From Pogonophryne albipinna (taxonomy: Eukaryota; Chordata; Actinopteri; Perciformes; Artedidraconidae), in NCBI GenBank assembly GCA_028583405.1, contig CM053259.1, positions 14,250,594-14,314,593 of the forward strand: a stretch of DNA of 64,000 bases. Reading direction: 5' to 3'. The notes beneath the pieces are model-generated. The model was not told the DNA's origin. It searched no databases and was given only the letters and a program-made list of their open reading frames with translations. The stretch's first letter is position 1; each line of letters starts with the position of its first letter. The position numbers were made by a program, and so were the translations under genes. Positions 1-13,156 of the stretch are shown here, piece by piece.

Positions 1-1315
1 GGAATCTGAAATTCAGGATTGGCGTTTCCCATGGCAGCAGTTAGCCAGCATCTGATTGCTTATGTTGCTATAAGATGCACTGATACTAAGCGGAACGCAT
101 CATGTAAATCCTTTAAGTGTTGCGTCTTGCATTAGTGATTTTGCTTTTAACATTCAAAAATTGGGAGAGTCCCTTTTGATTTTTCAGTAGAAATTGGAGA
201 TAGCAAGCTATGCTAACTACCTTTGTCTCAGAAAATGATAGCTAGTTAGCCTAGCTTGCTTTTTAACCAATTCAACTACTAGAAAACACTTCTACCTCAT
301 GTCATTTTAACACATAAGAAGTGTGACTTAGCTCTCAGCTGGCTAATGATGGCCGACTTTCTTTTATGACTTTATAAAATCGTAAAAGTTTAAGTTCACA
401 AGGGTAGTATCAGCAGGTATCAAGTATCAGCTTGGAAGTCTTAATATCTTGGTGAATAAGGGAAGAAAAGCTATATGCATAACAAGATCAATGTAAAAAA
501 AGAGAACTTCTGCTTATGAGGACATGCACTGTTGCTGTTTGAACTTTCTGAATGTGTCAGAAGATCACAAACAAGCCGGCCTCCCGGGTTGATATTGGAA
601 TAATTACAAGGCGGGTCATGAAGCTCCCTCCCCAGGGGTGTCATTGAGTAAAACCAAATGATTCTGCTCCCAGCTCAATATTTTGGTTACATTTTGACAA
701 ATGACATAACTAAGTAACTTTAATAGGAAAAATCTGATTTGCACGCATTGCCTGTTAAGTTCCTGTTCTGGCTGAGCATGTATCTGTCCCCTGATTCATT
801 TCATTAACATGATTTACTACAAACATCTCTCGTCTTTTTCTCTCTCATTCTTAGAAACAGGCCTCAGGAAAAGCATCTCTTCCTCTTGAGTTCATTACTT
901 GGTCTTTTCATTCCCCCACTTATCATTGGAGTACATAATGACAGGAAAAACTGCAGATGTCAGTTGAGTTGGGGATTGTTGGTCCTGTAAATATGCAGCG
1001 CAGCCTGTCAACACAGCCGCAGACTATTTAAAGCAGCCTGTTAAAGTGTCATGCTGAAAATCCCTCTTTATGATGCTCCTTGGCGATTTGTCAGCGCAAC
1101 AGAGGTCGCAAGAGCTTTGGAAGACGGAGGGTTAATGTGGAGCACAGTCTGTTCCTTATCAGAGCGGTAGCAGACCTCATCTTTGACATTGCATGTTTTA
1201 TTCCTCAGAATCAGGAATTAGCTGATAGAAGTCATGCTTGCCCGTAAGTGACTCGGTGTGAGACATCTGTTGCCTTGTAGACAACGGTTAATACTTCAGC
1301 ATGTGTCACAGATGA

Positions 1316-1357
<42 letters not shown>

Positions 1358-3298
1358 GAAACCTGCCCATTTATACACACACCCAAGTGCTTATAATATA
1401 CTCGCAGGCCCTTATCCAAACTTGCCATATCCAGTGGTCATTTGGTGCCACTGATTAGAAACATGACTCACCCTTACATTGTAGGGTTATAATGTATTGG
1501 TTTACTGGCTTAGTGAATTCCCTACGGTGACCCGCAGTCACACTTTTTACTCTGCTGTACAAATCAGCCATTTACACAGCTGTCCAAATACAGAAGTCTT
1601 TCACGTTAAATGACTTTGTTTCCTGTGGAGTCTTCCAGTCTCCTTCTTTGAGCTGTTGAAGCTGACGCCTCGGAGCTACACGCTTCACAAAGGCTGGTGG
1701 TGCATACAGAGCGTCTACTGAATGCATAACATATTTTTGTATTTGTTTCTTTCTCTTCGGAAAAACCAAACTGGGTGTGAGGTTCACTTCACGCCCCATG
1801 GTCCCCTGTTGTCAAGAAAGGAACTCAGGAAATTGCTTTCCCTGGGAGTGAACCGTACTTAATAATCTAGACCTCATCGGCACTCTTTGGATGTGCAATC
1901 ATCTTCTTTTGGGAAAGAGTGAAACCGAGAGGGCGTGAGAGAAACAGACATTAAAAGAAGAAAGGCAAGCGTGTGATCCAGCAGGTTAGGGGAACAGTTG
2001 TAAAGTTGTAAAGTTGGCGAAGGGATGAAGGAATTGTCCGATCCGCCTGCAGCACTTCCCATTCACACCTCGAGTGAGTTCACAGTGGGACATACCCAGA
2101 AGAAATCAGTTTTCAATTAGTGTGTTGGGTGTAAAGGAATTCAACATGGGAGTGACGGCTTATCATTCCCATGGACATGTTGTTTGTTGGAAAAATCCTC
2201 AGAGTGAAAAGTTGGCAAGGAATATTAGTACTTGCTATCTCTTTGAATATTGCATTGGATGGATAGTAGCTACCAGCAGATATTTATAATAACACCATCA
2301 CTCAACAATAGCTTTCTGTTTCTGTAGCACATGTGAAATCCATTGTGAAATTTCAACTATTAGTATGTGACTTTTTGTATATATTCAGAGGAACGTTTGT
2401 GCCAATAAAAAGATGCACGTTGACATTTGTTCACAGCACTGACTTGTTTTGGACTAGTACAGGAACTGGGTAGCATAACCTTAACATACAAAGGCGATGA
2501 CACCAACTTCAGAAACCCTTACTTTATAACTATTAACATTCTGGTTTGTTTCTTTAAGATATATATATCTCTAACGTAAGTTTGCTAGAATGATGTACTT
2601 CAGCCGATTATATTGGTAATTGATAGATGGATGTCATGAGATGCCTCCATGTTCAAATCAACAGTACGATGCCCCAGCTTTTAAATTCACCACTGTCTTT
2701 AAAACGTCCAATTTGGTAAATATTTAAGATGTTAAGCTTAGTCTCAGCCGCCATAGTAAAGTTATTGCACAAGTATCGTAATGCTTTTTCAATAGAAACT
2801 CCTTTGAATTGGGCTTGGTAATATATATAAATGATGGCCTAGCAGCAAAAATACAGCAGTATGTTTGGTTTCATAAAATGAATAAATGTTGTAAAACAGT
2901 AGAAACCATGTAGACAGGTTGTGTATTAGTCGGTAGTCAGTCAGTATTTAAGGTGTGAACGAACACACTCTGGCCCTGCGGATGGAAATGTGATTCCCAG
3001 ACATTCCTTACACTACATGCTCTTTCCTCTCCGTCTCCCTCACTTTCCATCTGTAATATTTTTAAATAATCTTTCTTTATTTCCTTCTTTATTTGATCTT
3101 CTGTCCTCCCGGCTAATGTTGTTCCAGGTGTTCTACATGTACTCAATCAAAATAAAAAATAAATGCCTCTCAGGAGACATTTCTTGCAGCATGTTATGTC
3201 TCCTTGCTGTCTTTATTGCTTACACTGCTCCCTCCAGCACACTCCTCTCCCCCTGATGTGTTTTCATGTCCTGACTCCCTCCTCCTCCCGTCTTTCAG
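1..3298 (+). other. angpt1 intron (3' part), no recognised exon
   Basis: Sequence upstream of the first recognisable angpt1 exon. It ends in a pyrimidine-rich tract and a CAG acceptor at 3296-3298. The fibrinogen-domain exons expected earlier in the gene are not here, so they must lie before the window. Apart from a CA microsatellite I see no coding signal or recognisable transposon. The short open frames are not supported by homology or splice sites. Confidence 0.75.
1319..1355. repeat. (CA)n microsatellite
   Basis: Uninterrupted AC dinucleotide tract of about 18 units inside the angpt1 intron. Tracts like this are usually length-polymorphic. Confidence 0.97.
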
Positions 3299-3429
3299 GC
3301 TGTTCCTGAAAAGCCACAGTGGGACGGCAGGCAGACAGAGCAGCCTCGTGATCCACGGAGCAGACTTCAGCACCAAGGACATGGACAATGACAACTGCAT
3401 GTGCAAGTGTGCTCTCATGCTCACTGGTG
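3299..3429 (+). CDS. angpt1: angiopoietin-1, penultimate coding exon (fibrinogen-like domain)
   Basis: Angiopoietin-1 is a secreted glycoprotein ligand of the endothelial receptor tyrosine kinase Tie2 (Tek) that stabilises vessels. This 131-bp exon encodes about 43 residues of the C-terminal fibrinogen-like domain. It starts after TCTTTCAG with one base that completes the preceding codon, and ends at the donor G|GTAAGT. Visible family features are SGTAGRQSSL, the HGADFSTKD stretch and DNDNCMCKCALMLTGG, which holds the calcium-loop acidic residues and the paired cysteines. The phase left by the donor (ACT GGT G) is completed exactly by the next exon at 7407. The sequence looks much closer to ANGPT1 than to ANGPT2 or ANGPT4. 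No stop or frameshift is seen. Confidence 0.95.
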
Positions 3430-3516
3430 GTAAGTGCAGCGACAGTGGGAATAGTCATACATTCATTTTTCTTTAAATAACACATCTAAATGCTCAACTA
3501 GTGTGCAGTATGGGGG

Positions 3517-3520
<4 letters not shown>

Positions 3521-3547
<27 letters not shown>
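3521..3547. repeat. (GT)n microsatellite
   Basis: Short GT dinucleotide tract of about 13 units, just downstream of the first angpt1 exon in this window. Confidence 0.95.
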
Positions 3548-5267
3548 AGGGACATTACAAAGGTGTGTAAATCTATTCTATACAACACCGTTTGTTTATC
3601 ATTTGAAAAGGATTTTAAAGCACAACAATATCAAACAAAAAGCGTTAACACAAATATCTCGTAACGTAGATCCGACCTCTTCATTCTGCTCTTTAAGTGC
3701 ACCAGAATGATGCATTTCAAATGTACAAAATGTTCTTTGGAGCATGCTGCTCTGATGTGAGCAACATACCGTCACCTGATCCACTACTTAAAGCAGCTCC
3801 AAATGATCATTTAATCATTTGCTGTCCTTTTCTCTTCTGAATAAGTTTAGCAAGCCTGAAGTTCTCCTGTTTCTTCCCCCATTAGAATTATATTCAGCAA
3901 CTCTTTCTCACTCTCAGCTATTAAATTAGGGAGTACAATGTCATAGCAATCATGCATAAAGAACAACATATGCCATAGTTGTCATAGCATGAATCTTTAA
4001 ATGTGTATCTTTATGGCAGCAACAACTGCGTACAATAGCATGATGTAGCCATTCTAAAAAGCAATTTTCTCTGATTTGCTTTTACGATCAGTCCCACCAT
4101 GTTCACTGCCCAGTCATTAGTGCAGGCCATTGTGATCACAGCCTGCTTTTGACATGCTTGCAACAGGCTAACATGGCCACTTATACCTCTATCTGCACCT
4201 ATTAGCCTACATTCTATATGCATCCCCACCCATGCACTGTGGTTGGCAACCAGCACGATATAAAGATCCCTGGGCGCGGCACCAAGTGTCAGGGAGATTT
4301 AAAATGACTCTGCTTCCCCTGCTGTGTAAGGGGAGCCCGGTGACCCTCGCTGTCACGTCATAGCAGCTCCATTGCTGTGAGAGCCTTGACCTGGTACTAA
4401 TCAAGCATTTTAAAGTGCAGATTTAAGATCAGGTTTACCTCTTAGGTCATTTTGAATGCACTGGGTTAAAGGGAACTGGCATCCGATCACTAATCAACAC
4501 CCATGGCATGACAGCATGTAGCCTGAGTGGAGGCCGAACCCAGCCCTGTGCTACAGTAAATACAGCATATCAGTTGATGTATTCCCTGCATTTAAATGAT
4601 GTAAGTGTCTGGAATATACAAGAGGAAAAATACTTCTGCTACATTTATGAGGACAACTGCAGCATGCCGTGTGAAGAGTACAGAGGAGGATATACTGTGG
4701 ACACACACACACTGTAATGTATATGTTTACACAGCACTAGAACACACAGTAGGGGTTCAGCCCTGACAGTAGTAGGTAGGGAGATCCCTGTCCCATGAGA
4801 ACAAACTGAAATAGAGACTTCTTTTTTTTTAAAGAAGACATCCCCACTGTTTTTACGAGTCTTTTAAAATCTCTGGTCTGGAAACAGAGAGGGTACCGAT
4901 CATTAATCCCAAAGCTTTGCTGCTGTGCACACTGAATGTTTATGTGTGCAATGAAAGTCGTGTGGTCTGCAGTTTATCAACAAGTGAGGGATGGCAAGTG
5001 GGAGACATTCACTGTTTTCTGCATTAGCATTCAACAGGGAGTCAAAACAGTGTCTCAATAGCATAAAACGGCAGGTTGCACTTTGTGATGCTGTCAAACC
5101 CCGTACCGCCTATGTATCAACCACACGACACCAGATGTACTACTGCTACTGTCTACTATTTCTCTCTAACTTTCAACATTTTTGGTTTTCAAGTGGTTTG
5201 AACTAATTCTGTTGAGATTTAATTATATCTTACAAGCTTTTTGAACGTTTTCAGGGCTACTAGAGGG

Positions 5268-5918
5268 TAGGACTGCACGATATTGAAAAAAACTGACATT
5301 GCGATATATATATTTTTTTCCCCTGCGTTTTTTTTAACTATATTTAACCGGATGAAGGATTTTAGTCATGGACGTCTGGATATTAACTGGTTGACTCATC
5401 AAACCTTAAGTCATGATCTAACATGTCATGATAAAGCATATTGCTTCCCCTCAAATAAGGGGGTTCATCTGTGAATGAAGAAGAGAAGAACCTTTTTGTA
5501 TCCAAAATAGTTCCAGATGGCAAATCTTCATTCTCGCCGGTATTGTCCTCCTGTGCCTCGCTCATTTTTTACCGGTGTTTTGATGGTCTGCAAACTGGCG
5601 GGGCGGGGCCTGCTGTGATCTGATCAAGAATGATTGTGATTGGTGGTTTGCTGTGCATGCAGAGCCGGCATGTCACTCACTCAAGTACCCCTGACACGAG
5701 AGCCGCGCAAGTTTTTCCTTTTGTAGCAAGCAGCAAAATAATTGTAACATGACGTGTTTGAGTTAATTTACCTACTTAATATCGCACGTCCTAAAACGAA
5801 AAAAGAAAATAATTATATAATTATAAAAAATTAATAAAATCGCACGTCCCTGCGATGTGAATATCGCGCATGCGCATATCGCGGTTATCGCCATGACACG
5901 ATATATCGTTCAGCCCTA
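5268..5918. mobile_element. hAT-type non-autonomous DNA element in the angpt1 intron
   Basis: The ends are inverted: TAGGACTGCACGATAT at the left and ATATCGTTCAGCCCTA at the right. They are flanked by a perfect 8-bp target duplication, CTAGAGGG, at 5260-5267 and 5919-5926. An 8-bp duplication is the signature of hAT transposases. The interior is AT-rich with several TATCG motifs and has no transposase frame, so it must have been moved by an enzyme encoded elsewhere. Confidence 0.85.
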
Positions 5919-7406
5919 CTAGAGGGTGGTAGAAACACATTTTATGCACAGAATCAACATATTAGCTACGAACAAGGTGTTTAACGTATTGCATTTTTAC
6001 ACGTCCAGAACATTGTAATTTTAATCCAGTAGCTGTGTATTTGTCACCACAACCGATAACTTTTTCACTCTGCATAGTTATTGATTCCATTTCTAATTTA
6101 ATAAAACATTAACATATTTAACCTTTACCCATTTTTGGTCCATCAACACATGTGTCTGACAGAGCTCCCCAGCTTGAGAAACTATACTATAAAAAGCTAG
6201 TGCAATTGCATTACTGTTTCCAACTGCTTTCAGCATCCTGAAACTAAACAGCTGTAGAAATGTAAAGAGGTGTCCACCAGTTGCCATGCTATGTTGTGTA
6301 CGTGTCTTATGCTGTAGCAGCGATCAATGTAAAATGTGCGACCCCTGCTAGCAACAAGGGCAGAACGCTGCTCCTGATTACTGACAGGTCTTTTGAAAAG
6401 TCAGGCTGTAGGCCGCCGTGGTATTTTAATGTGAGAGGAGAGGCACTACGATGTGTGCCATGCCTCGCATATGTGCTATATCTGACTGTATCCGCGAGGA
6501 CCTGCTCCCTGTTCAGATATAAGATATCTAGGATGGAATGGATACGTTTAGTACATCTGTCCTCAGAAATATATAATATTAGTAATAGCATGGCAACACT
6601 TTATTCATAAAGTATATTCACTTGAATTCTTTAAACATATATATATACTCAATTTCAAAAGGTGGCAGGTAAGATATGTCAACACAACACAACAAAACAA
6701 TTAGGCTAAATATAAATGAGCTTCAAGCAAGGTAAGGAGTCTTTAGGAATCTAAAGAAGCTGCATGGTGGATATTTATGGGAAGGGTTTTTCCACAGATT
6801 TAGTCGATAATGAGAGAAGGTCGCCTCTCCATACTTGTCAAAGTGTTAACTGCTTCTATGGCCTTAGCGAGAGAGAAACAGTTGCCCACCTGCTACAACA
6901 TTTAGAACTAGCAATACATTTCTTGAAATCCTTCTAAGACAAGAAGCCTATGTGCATCTTAAATTGTATAAAAGGCCTTTTAAGTCCAAGCACGTCTACT
7001 CTCTCTTTTTAGTGCCGATATCCTTTAGGGAAAGTATCAAATGTGTCACCCTGGGAGCAGAATAAAAGTTTCCACTCCATTCAGTACTTTGATGTCTGCT
7101 GTGCTGGAGCTCGTGCACATGCACACTCTTTGCTTTAAATAGAACGAGGTACGGAGAGCGTTCAGCAACAGGTACTGGCATGCCACTGAACCATGTGGCA
7201 GTAACACATTGAGCAGATAGCAGTGAAATGGTGTCCCGTGGCCCAGTGGGAGAGGCCATGGGAAACTTCCAACCTTTACCAAGGGCACAACTTATGATAA
7301 AGGTGAATTCATCAACACCTTGACAAAACAATACTTAATGAAATCCCTTGTCTGTTGCTAAAATGCTTTGTTTGTCCTTGTTCTTTCCCCACTTCTCTCT
7401 ACTCAG

Positions 7407-7570
7407 GTTGGTGGTTTGATGCCTGCGGCCCGTCCAACCTTAACGGCATGTACTTCACCCAAGGGCAACACATAGGGAAGTTGAACGGTATCAAGTGGCA
7501 CTACTTCAAGGGCCCCAGCTACTCGCTACGAGCCACAGCCATGATGATCCGCCCTCTGGACTTCTCCTAG
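7407..7570 (+). CDS. angpt1: angiopoietin-1, terminal coding exon
   Basis: Last coding exon of angpt1, about 54 residues and a TAG stop at 7568-7570. The acceptor is CTACTCAG|GT, and the first two bases complete the split glycine codon of the previous exon. It encodes WWFDACGPSNLNGMYF, the most conserved fibrinogen-domain block of angiopoietins, then KLNGIKWHYFKGPSYSLRA and the C-terminal MIRPLDF. The KLNGIKWHYFKGPSYSLR stretch matches what I know of ANGPT1 and differs from ANGPT2. This subdomain contacts Tie2 in known structures. The protein ends with one additional serine after PLDF. The exon appears intact. Confidence 0.96.
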
Positions 7571-9264
7571 TCTTTTGAACTTTGACCTTCCAAACGGCTA
7601 TGTAGAACATTACAGGGACGCTTCCTATTTTATCCTCTAGTCTCATCTCATTTCGCTGGCTGTGGGAGTCATCCAATAAATCTTTTTTTATTCTACCTGG
7701 TCCATCCCCAGAGCAGTGGTGATGGCTGTGCTGCTGTTGCTTGCTCACCTTTCCCCTCAATGAACTGGAAGTCAGCCACGAGGAGGAAGTCATGCATGGT
7801 TCACCTGAACTGATCTCTGTTCCACACAGATTCACAAACTTGACAAAAATAGGTGGGTTATCTCACGTGAAATGTGTGCACATTTTGAGCACAATGCATG
7901 GTGTCAAACTAAATATTTTTGCATTTTTCGTTTTGGACCTGCGGCTGTAATAATAATAATGAGGACTGGAACTCTTCTGAATGGAAAGCAGCGCTGACTC
8001 TTAAACTGCAGGGCAGAACTTGTCTGGACGAGAGATATTGCTTTTTAAAAAATGTTGCTCACAGAGCCCATAAACGTTACCCTTGTATTATATATTGTGT
8101 TTTTTAGTATATTTGTTATCCCAACTTTAGACGGCATATAAAGGGAGATGAAATTGTATTTTGTACTGTACAGTGTATTCTGAATTTCTATCTTTATTGT
8201 GGATAAAACACTTAGTGTTTAGGGTGACATTGAACTTCAAGTAATGACTTTTTAATAGTTACCAATGTCACAGTATATTACACACGAGCTGTCTCGACAC
8301 AGTGTGATGATTTGTAGAGTTTAATATGCTGGGGTTGTTATTGGACTGCGATCTATTTGCCTTTTTTATTGGCCGAGAAACTATGAATACCTGCCAACAT
8401 TCAGATTATGAGTGATCACCTTACTTCTGCTGAATATATAAAACAAGGTCATTAATACAGATGCACATTACTAGTGATGTATAACAATTATAGCTGTGTG
8501 CAGATGGAGAGGGGAGAGAATGCATGAACAACATTTAATACACAGATATACAGAATACTCCTGAGTGTAACGATGAAGTATCGCGTCATTATTCCTCTAT
8601 ATTTACAACGATGTAAGTGCTTATATTAAGCTGGTGTCCCACATGTACAGAGTGCTAAAGATAGAGGTGGAAGTTCATATTAATCAATCTTATTTCTAAC
8701 GTCATGAAACATTAACATTATAAAGACTGCTCCTAACCTCTCAGCTTAAGACAAAGAGCAGATCTTTAACACAAGTCGCATCCAAGAAGTTTCTCACAGA
8801 CATCCACATGACACAGCCTCAGCCAGTTTCTGTTTCTCATCAAAGCAGCTTTGGAGAAAAATAAAAGCAGCTGTTATAGGATGTGAAGCATGAAATTAAT
8901 GTTAGTTTGAACACATATTTCATAACTTCAGCTTCAGAATCTACTGTGGAATATTTACTAAAGGTACATGTGGTGAGGACAGAGAACTTGTAAAGCCACA
9001 ATTGACATGTTTATTAGCATAACAATTGCATAATTGAATGTGTGTGTACGCAAAGCAGCTTTCCTGAGGAAGGCTATTCTTTTTTTCTGTTTATCTGCCA
9101 GTAGTACAATGGTGTTTTGAAGTTGAGCATAAAACATAGACACTAGGATAATAACCCTGGAGAAATGTGCCTTTGATAACTCTGCTTTTACCTCATCGAA
9201 TTCCAGATTTATTTAAACATCTTTTGTAACATGTGGAAAGTTTTGTGTTACTAGATTAAATAAA
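7571..9264 (+). other. angpt1: angpt1 3' UTR with several candidate poly(A) signals
   Basis: No open frame continues past the TAG. AATAAA occurs at 7675-7680, 8860-8865 and 9259-9264, so the UTR could be about 0.1, 1.3 or 1.7 kb long. The region is AT-rich and free of recognisable transposons until 9449, in contrast to everything downstream. That fits a conserved transcribed 3' UTR. Which signal is used cannot be decided from sequence. Confidence 0.6.
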
Positions 9265-9448
9265 AGAGAAAATCTTTTCATAATGTGTTAAGGCTGCACT
9301 CTTTGTGCCAAATTAATGTAATGATAGAGGGGTTTAAAATTAGGTTGAAATCTCCTGATACAAACGCTACATTGTATCCCATACAAAGACAGTACATGTT
9401 GAAGAAAGAAAAGATCAATCACATAGGTGTTCTTCTAGGGCTGGCCAA

Positions 9449-9969
9449 CAGAGGAGGCCGAAGTACTCAGATTGTGTACTTAAGTAAAAGTAGAAATACC
9501 AGAGTGTAGGAATACTCTGTTAAAGTAAAAGTACACAAGTATTGGCATCAAAATATACTTAAGTACAAGTACTCATTCTGACGATTGTTCCAATTTTGAG
9601 AATAATATAATATATATGATATGTTTTATAATGATTGATCATGAAAGTGTTCTCAAAGCTGGTGAAGGTGCAGCTAGTTGTAATGACTTTGTATACTGCA
9701 GGGTAGCTTGTGGATTTACTCCAGGTGGAACTAACGTCTGATTTAAGAGTTGATTATATTTCACATCATTCATCCAAATCTGTAAAGTAACTAAAGGTAT
9801 TAAGATAATGTAATGGAGTAAAAGTACACAATTGACCTCTGAATTGTAGTGGAGTAGAAGTACGAAGTAGCATGAAATGGAAATACTCAAGTAAATGTAT
9901 TTAAAGTATCTCAAAATTGTACTTAAGTACGGTAGTTGAGTAAATTTACTTCGTTACTTCCCACCACTG
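9449..9969. mobile_element. hAT-type MITE (tactt-rich family), complete copy
   Basis: A 521-bp element rich in the phrases AGTAAAAGTA and TACTTAAGTA. Its right end reads GTTACTTCCCACCACTG and its left end CAGAGGAGG, a degraded partner. The flanks CTGGCCAA (9441-9448) and CTGGTCAA (9970-9977) form an 8-bp duplication with one mismatch. Related copies lie at 28883-29165, 51470-51650 and 62542-63119. It has no coding capacity. Confidence 0.8.
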
Positions 9970-9977
9970 CTGGTCAA

Positions 9978-12848
9978 TATATTGATATACATGGATCATG
10001 TTTTCATTCACTTTGTCATATCCAAATCCACATATTCTTCAAAATCTCAGTGTAAATATTCTATAAGAGCAGCCGCAGTAAAACTTACAGTATCGTCACA
10101 ATATTGATATCAACGTATTTGGTCAAAATAATGTGATATTTTACATATTCACTGTGGCCCAGATCTACTTTATTCATCCTATGTTGGAACCAAATGAGAT
10201 GTTTCAAACATTAAACTACCTCTCTGCCCAGGACGTAAAGTATCTATTGTCTCAAATGGTGACTCTCTTGCTAGCATTTGGCAAAGACAGATTGCTAAAG
10301 TGTCAAACGATGCTGTCGGGACACTTAGTGTCTCCTCATAGTTGACATTCCTGGGCCTAATCAGAGGTTAAACAAATTACTGCAGTCTGCAACCCACTAG
10401 CGTCCTTCAGCGCCTGCACTGACCCGACACCCTCACTGGAATGTGTTCAATAGACCTCTGGAGCAGTGGAGTGTGAAGAGAGTCCGCACACGCTGGCAAA
10501 CACCTATGTGGGTCTTAAGCTGTGTCCTTTGTTGGTATGAGGATAGAAGAAACAGAGAACCACTTCTGAACCAAGGGAAGTTTGTCTCCGGTGGATATTT
10601 ATGATGTCAAAGAGGCTTTTCACTTGTCAACTCCACATATGCACGTTCACACGCACACACGAACAGGCCGCTCTGCTGAGCGTGGATCATTTCCTGTTAG
10701 CTGAGGAAGAGGAGAGGGCTGCAGAGGCGATGGGACTCCCTGAGGGTCTGAGCTACATACAGACGGACAGCGCTGGACCTCAACCAAATCAGATATGACA
10801 GAGTACAGTACCTGCAGTAAGAACACTCGGGGCCCTGGATCCCCTAAAGAGACCACCTGCTCACATGGAAATGAATAAAAACATTAAAGATACATGGACA
10901 AAGGAAGTGGAAGTAAAAATAGATCTTTTGCTCATCTGCTTCGTATCAGATTTGATCATAAACCGCTTTAAGAATGTGCTTCTAACTCTAGTATTATTAA
11001 TCCAGTACAACAGTTTTGCATCAGCACAAACCATTATTTGTAACAGCTGACATTGTTGGACTTAAAAAGTGAAGTCACAAAGCTAAATTAATCCACTGTG
11101 TTGATCAGCGATCATTGTGTTGTACTGGAGTAGAAATTACGTATTAAAATATGAGTAAAATGACAAAAAGGTCATTTAGATTTAAATCATGTGAGGTGCA
11201 AATAGTAAAGCAAGGCAAATAATCTACATAAACTCAAATAAAATCAAAGAACACAAAAGAACCAGGTGAACACAATCAGGTGGGAAGACACAGAGACAGG
11301 AAGTAAACACTTGTGAAAAAATAGGAAACACAGACAGATTGTGACAAACTGCTATGTGAACAAGGCTAGTTAATAATTAATTATCAGAATATTGGGAGAT
11401 TTTATTTTTCATGTAATTTAGCTAACATGACTTAAACATTATAGCTTGCTTTTGTGATTCCAGTTTTCTTATTTATGGTATGGTATTTATGGTTGTCCTG
11501 ATTAGTATTAAATGTCATCTGCTTTCTGATGCTGTTTTCACATTTTCACGATTTCCAGAGCCAACTGCTGTCTTCAAGACTTTTATTTGGAAGTGTGTTT
11601 TATTACTGCATTGCTGTAAGTTGCATAGCATTTTTCGAGGAAAATGAAAGCCCAATGCTTTGGCTGTCTACGACATTGACATCATTCTTGCCTGTTCTTA
11701 AAAAAACGACTGTGTTTCAATTTTTTCTTTTTGCGGGGCAATCTACAACATCAGCAAACAAAGAAATCTGTTTAACCACATAACTGGCATAAGATCGACC
11801 ACTAATAAGGCAAACATGTTTAAAAGCTGAAATGGCACTGGGGAATGAACTCGTAAATGTATCAAATGCAAGTCACCCGGCAAAAATTATATTGAAGCTG
11901 ACATCAATGTGTGCAACTCCAAGTCATCTACTTTTCACTGCAGTAGAGTGTAATACCAAGTCAGCTGTGTGGTCTCCGCAGAACTATTAAGATTTGCTGT
12001 TATAGAATCACAGTTCTTCTTATTATGTGCAGGACATTAAGATTTATATGTCAAGATAAAAAGGCTTTCTATACAAAGCAGGTTAGAGTACAACATCCTG
12101 TGGTTTAGCTAAATAATAGAGTATAAGAATGTAAACATGATTTGAGGTGAGGGACTCCCTCATCTAGAAAAACTCAAAAGAAGCCTGATCTGATAGATGG
12201 TCTGTGGGAGTGAGAATGACACTTGGTGTACACAGAGGGTGTGAAGCTGAGAAAGGCTGCAGGTCCCGGCAGGAGCCATTCAAACTGATAAAAGCATGAA
12301 GGCTTTTTAGTTGGACGAAAAGAGCTTAAGAATATCTTTCTCTTTGAAATTGTAAGTAAAAGCCAAATCCTCTAACATGGATCCCAGAGAGCCTTTAAAT
12401 CATTTTAAGACATCCTGAGAAGGTCAAGCTAAACAGCATTTGCTTGATTGTTTCATACATAAAAGAAAGTGTTTTGTTTTTTTTACCGGAAAACATTTGG
12501 AAGAATAAACCCGGCGATCCTATTTTGGGCTTTTGATTTCAGAGCTCAGTGTTGGTCACATTATAAAAGTTGATGTAACGAGTGAGAAGTGTGTGGCCAA
12601 TTATTGCTCCAGAGGCTGCTGCGGTCAGAAGTAATGAAGTGTGATTGCTGACTGACGCGATGCTAGCCAAAAGCAACATGTTTTTATAAGATCTCTGGTA
12701 ACAAGACCATGTCTCGAATAGGCCAGATGTTTTACTTACACACTCGATATCTCTAACATACAGTGGATGTAGCATGCACATCTCAAAGCTTTAAAAACCA
12801 AACTAAGTCTAATTTTTCTAATAACATTTACTAAGGTCAATATAAGTC
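9978..12848. other. Intergenic DNA, mostly unrecognised
   Basis: About 2.9 kb with no convincing gene. The only structure I can name is an eroded LTR fragment near 11200-11346. The rest is AT-rich unique-looking sequence with random short frames. Confidence 0.6.
11200..11346 (-). mobile_element. Degraded LTR fragment of the sushi-type gypsy family
   Basis: Short phrases match the LTR at 40708-41230 in the same order and orientation: AGGTGAACACAATCAGG, GACAGGAAGT, and the terminal AACACAGACAGATTGTGACA. The last phrase corresponds, in reverse, to the TGTCACGATC LTR start. The similarity is patchy and no internal region is attached, so this is an old solo or partial LTR. Confidence 0.5.
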
Positions 12849-13000
12849 AAGTCATGTCAATTTTAACTGTATAGCCCTAAATCACTTATTTCGGATAAGA
12901 GAAAATTCCCCAAACAAAATTCCTTAATGGGAAACAAATATGGGGAAAACTCTGGAAGAGCTACTGAGAAAGGATTCCTCTCCTAGAAGGGACAGACATC
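12849..13000. repeat. Old dispersed fish repeat fragment
   Basis: Contains the wording CTGTATAGCCCTAAATCAC, GGATAAGAGAAAATTCCCC and GGATTCCTCTCCTAGAAGG, which resembles a dispersed repeat I have seen in many teleost genomes. No ends or coding frame are preserved. The assignment rests on recognition only. Confidence 0.4.
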
Positions 13001-13156
13001 AAATATCTATATAAATACTGTTGTGTTCTGTGTTTAGAGCTATGGTTTAGAGCTGTGTGTTTGTGGGAGCCCCTAGTGGCGAGTGATAATAGCGCAGCTT
13101 TATTTATCACAGGAAATAGTCATACAGGAAGTTGCGTCAGTCAGTTGGGAAATTAC

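Larger units (their letters stand above)
3430..7406 (+). other. angpt1: angpt1 last intron
   Basis: A 3977-bp intron running from GTAAGT at 3430 to CTACTCAG at 7406. It contains a GT microsatellite near its start and a 651-bp hAT-type element at 5268-5918. The rest shows no exon-like or repeat structure that I can name. Confidence 0.9.

Noticed and set aside
2990..3485. Several open frames on both strands around the first angpt1 exon
   Set aside because: Only the frame giving the fibrinogen-domain sequence between the acceptor at 3298 and the donor at 3430 is supported; the others are overlap artefacts.
6281..6610. 109-codon frame in the angpt1 intron
   Set aside because: No homology recognised, no splice sites in phase, and another frame of similar length lies on the opposite strand.
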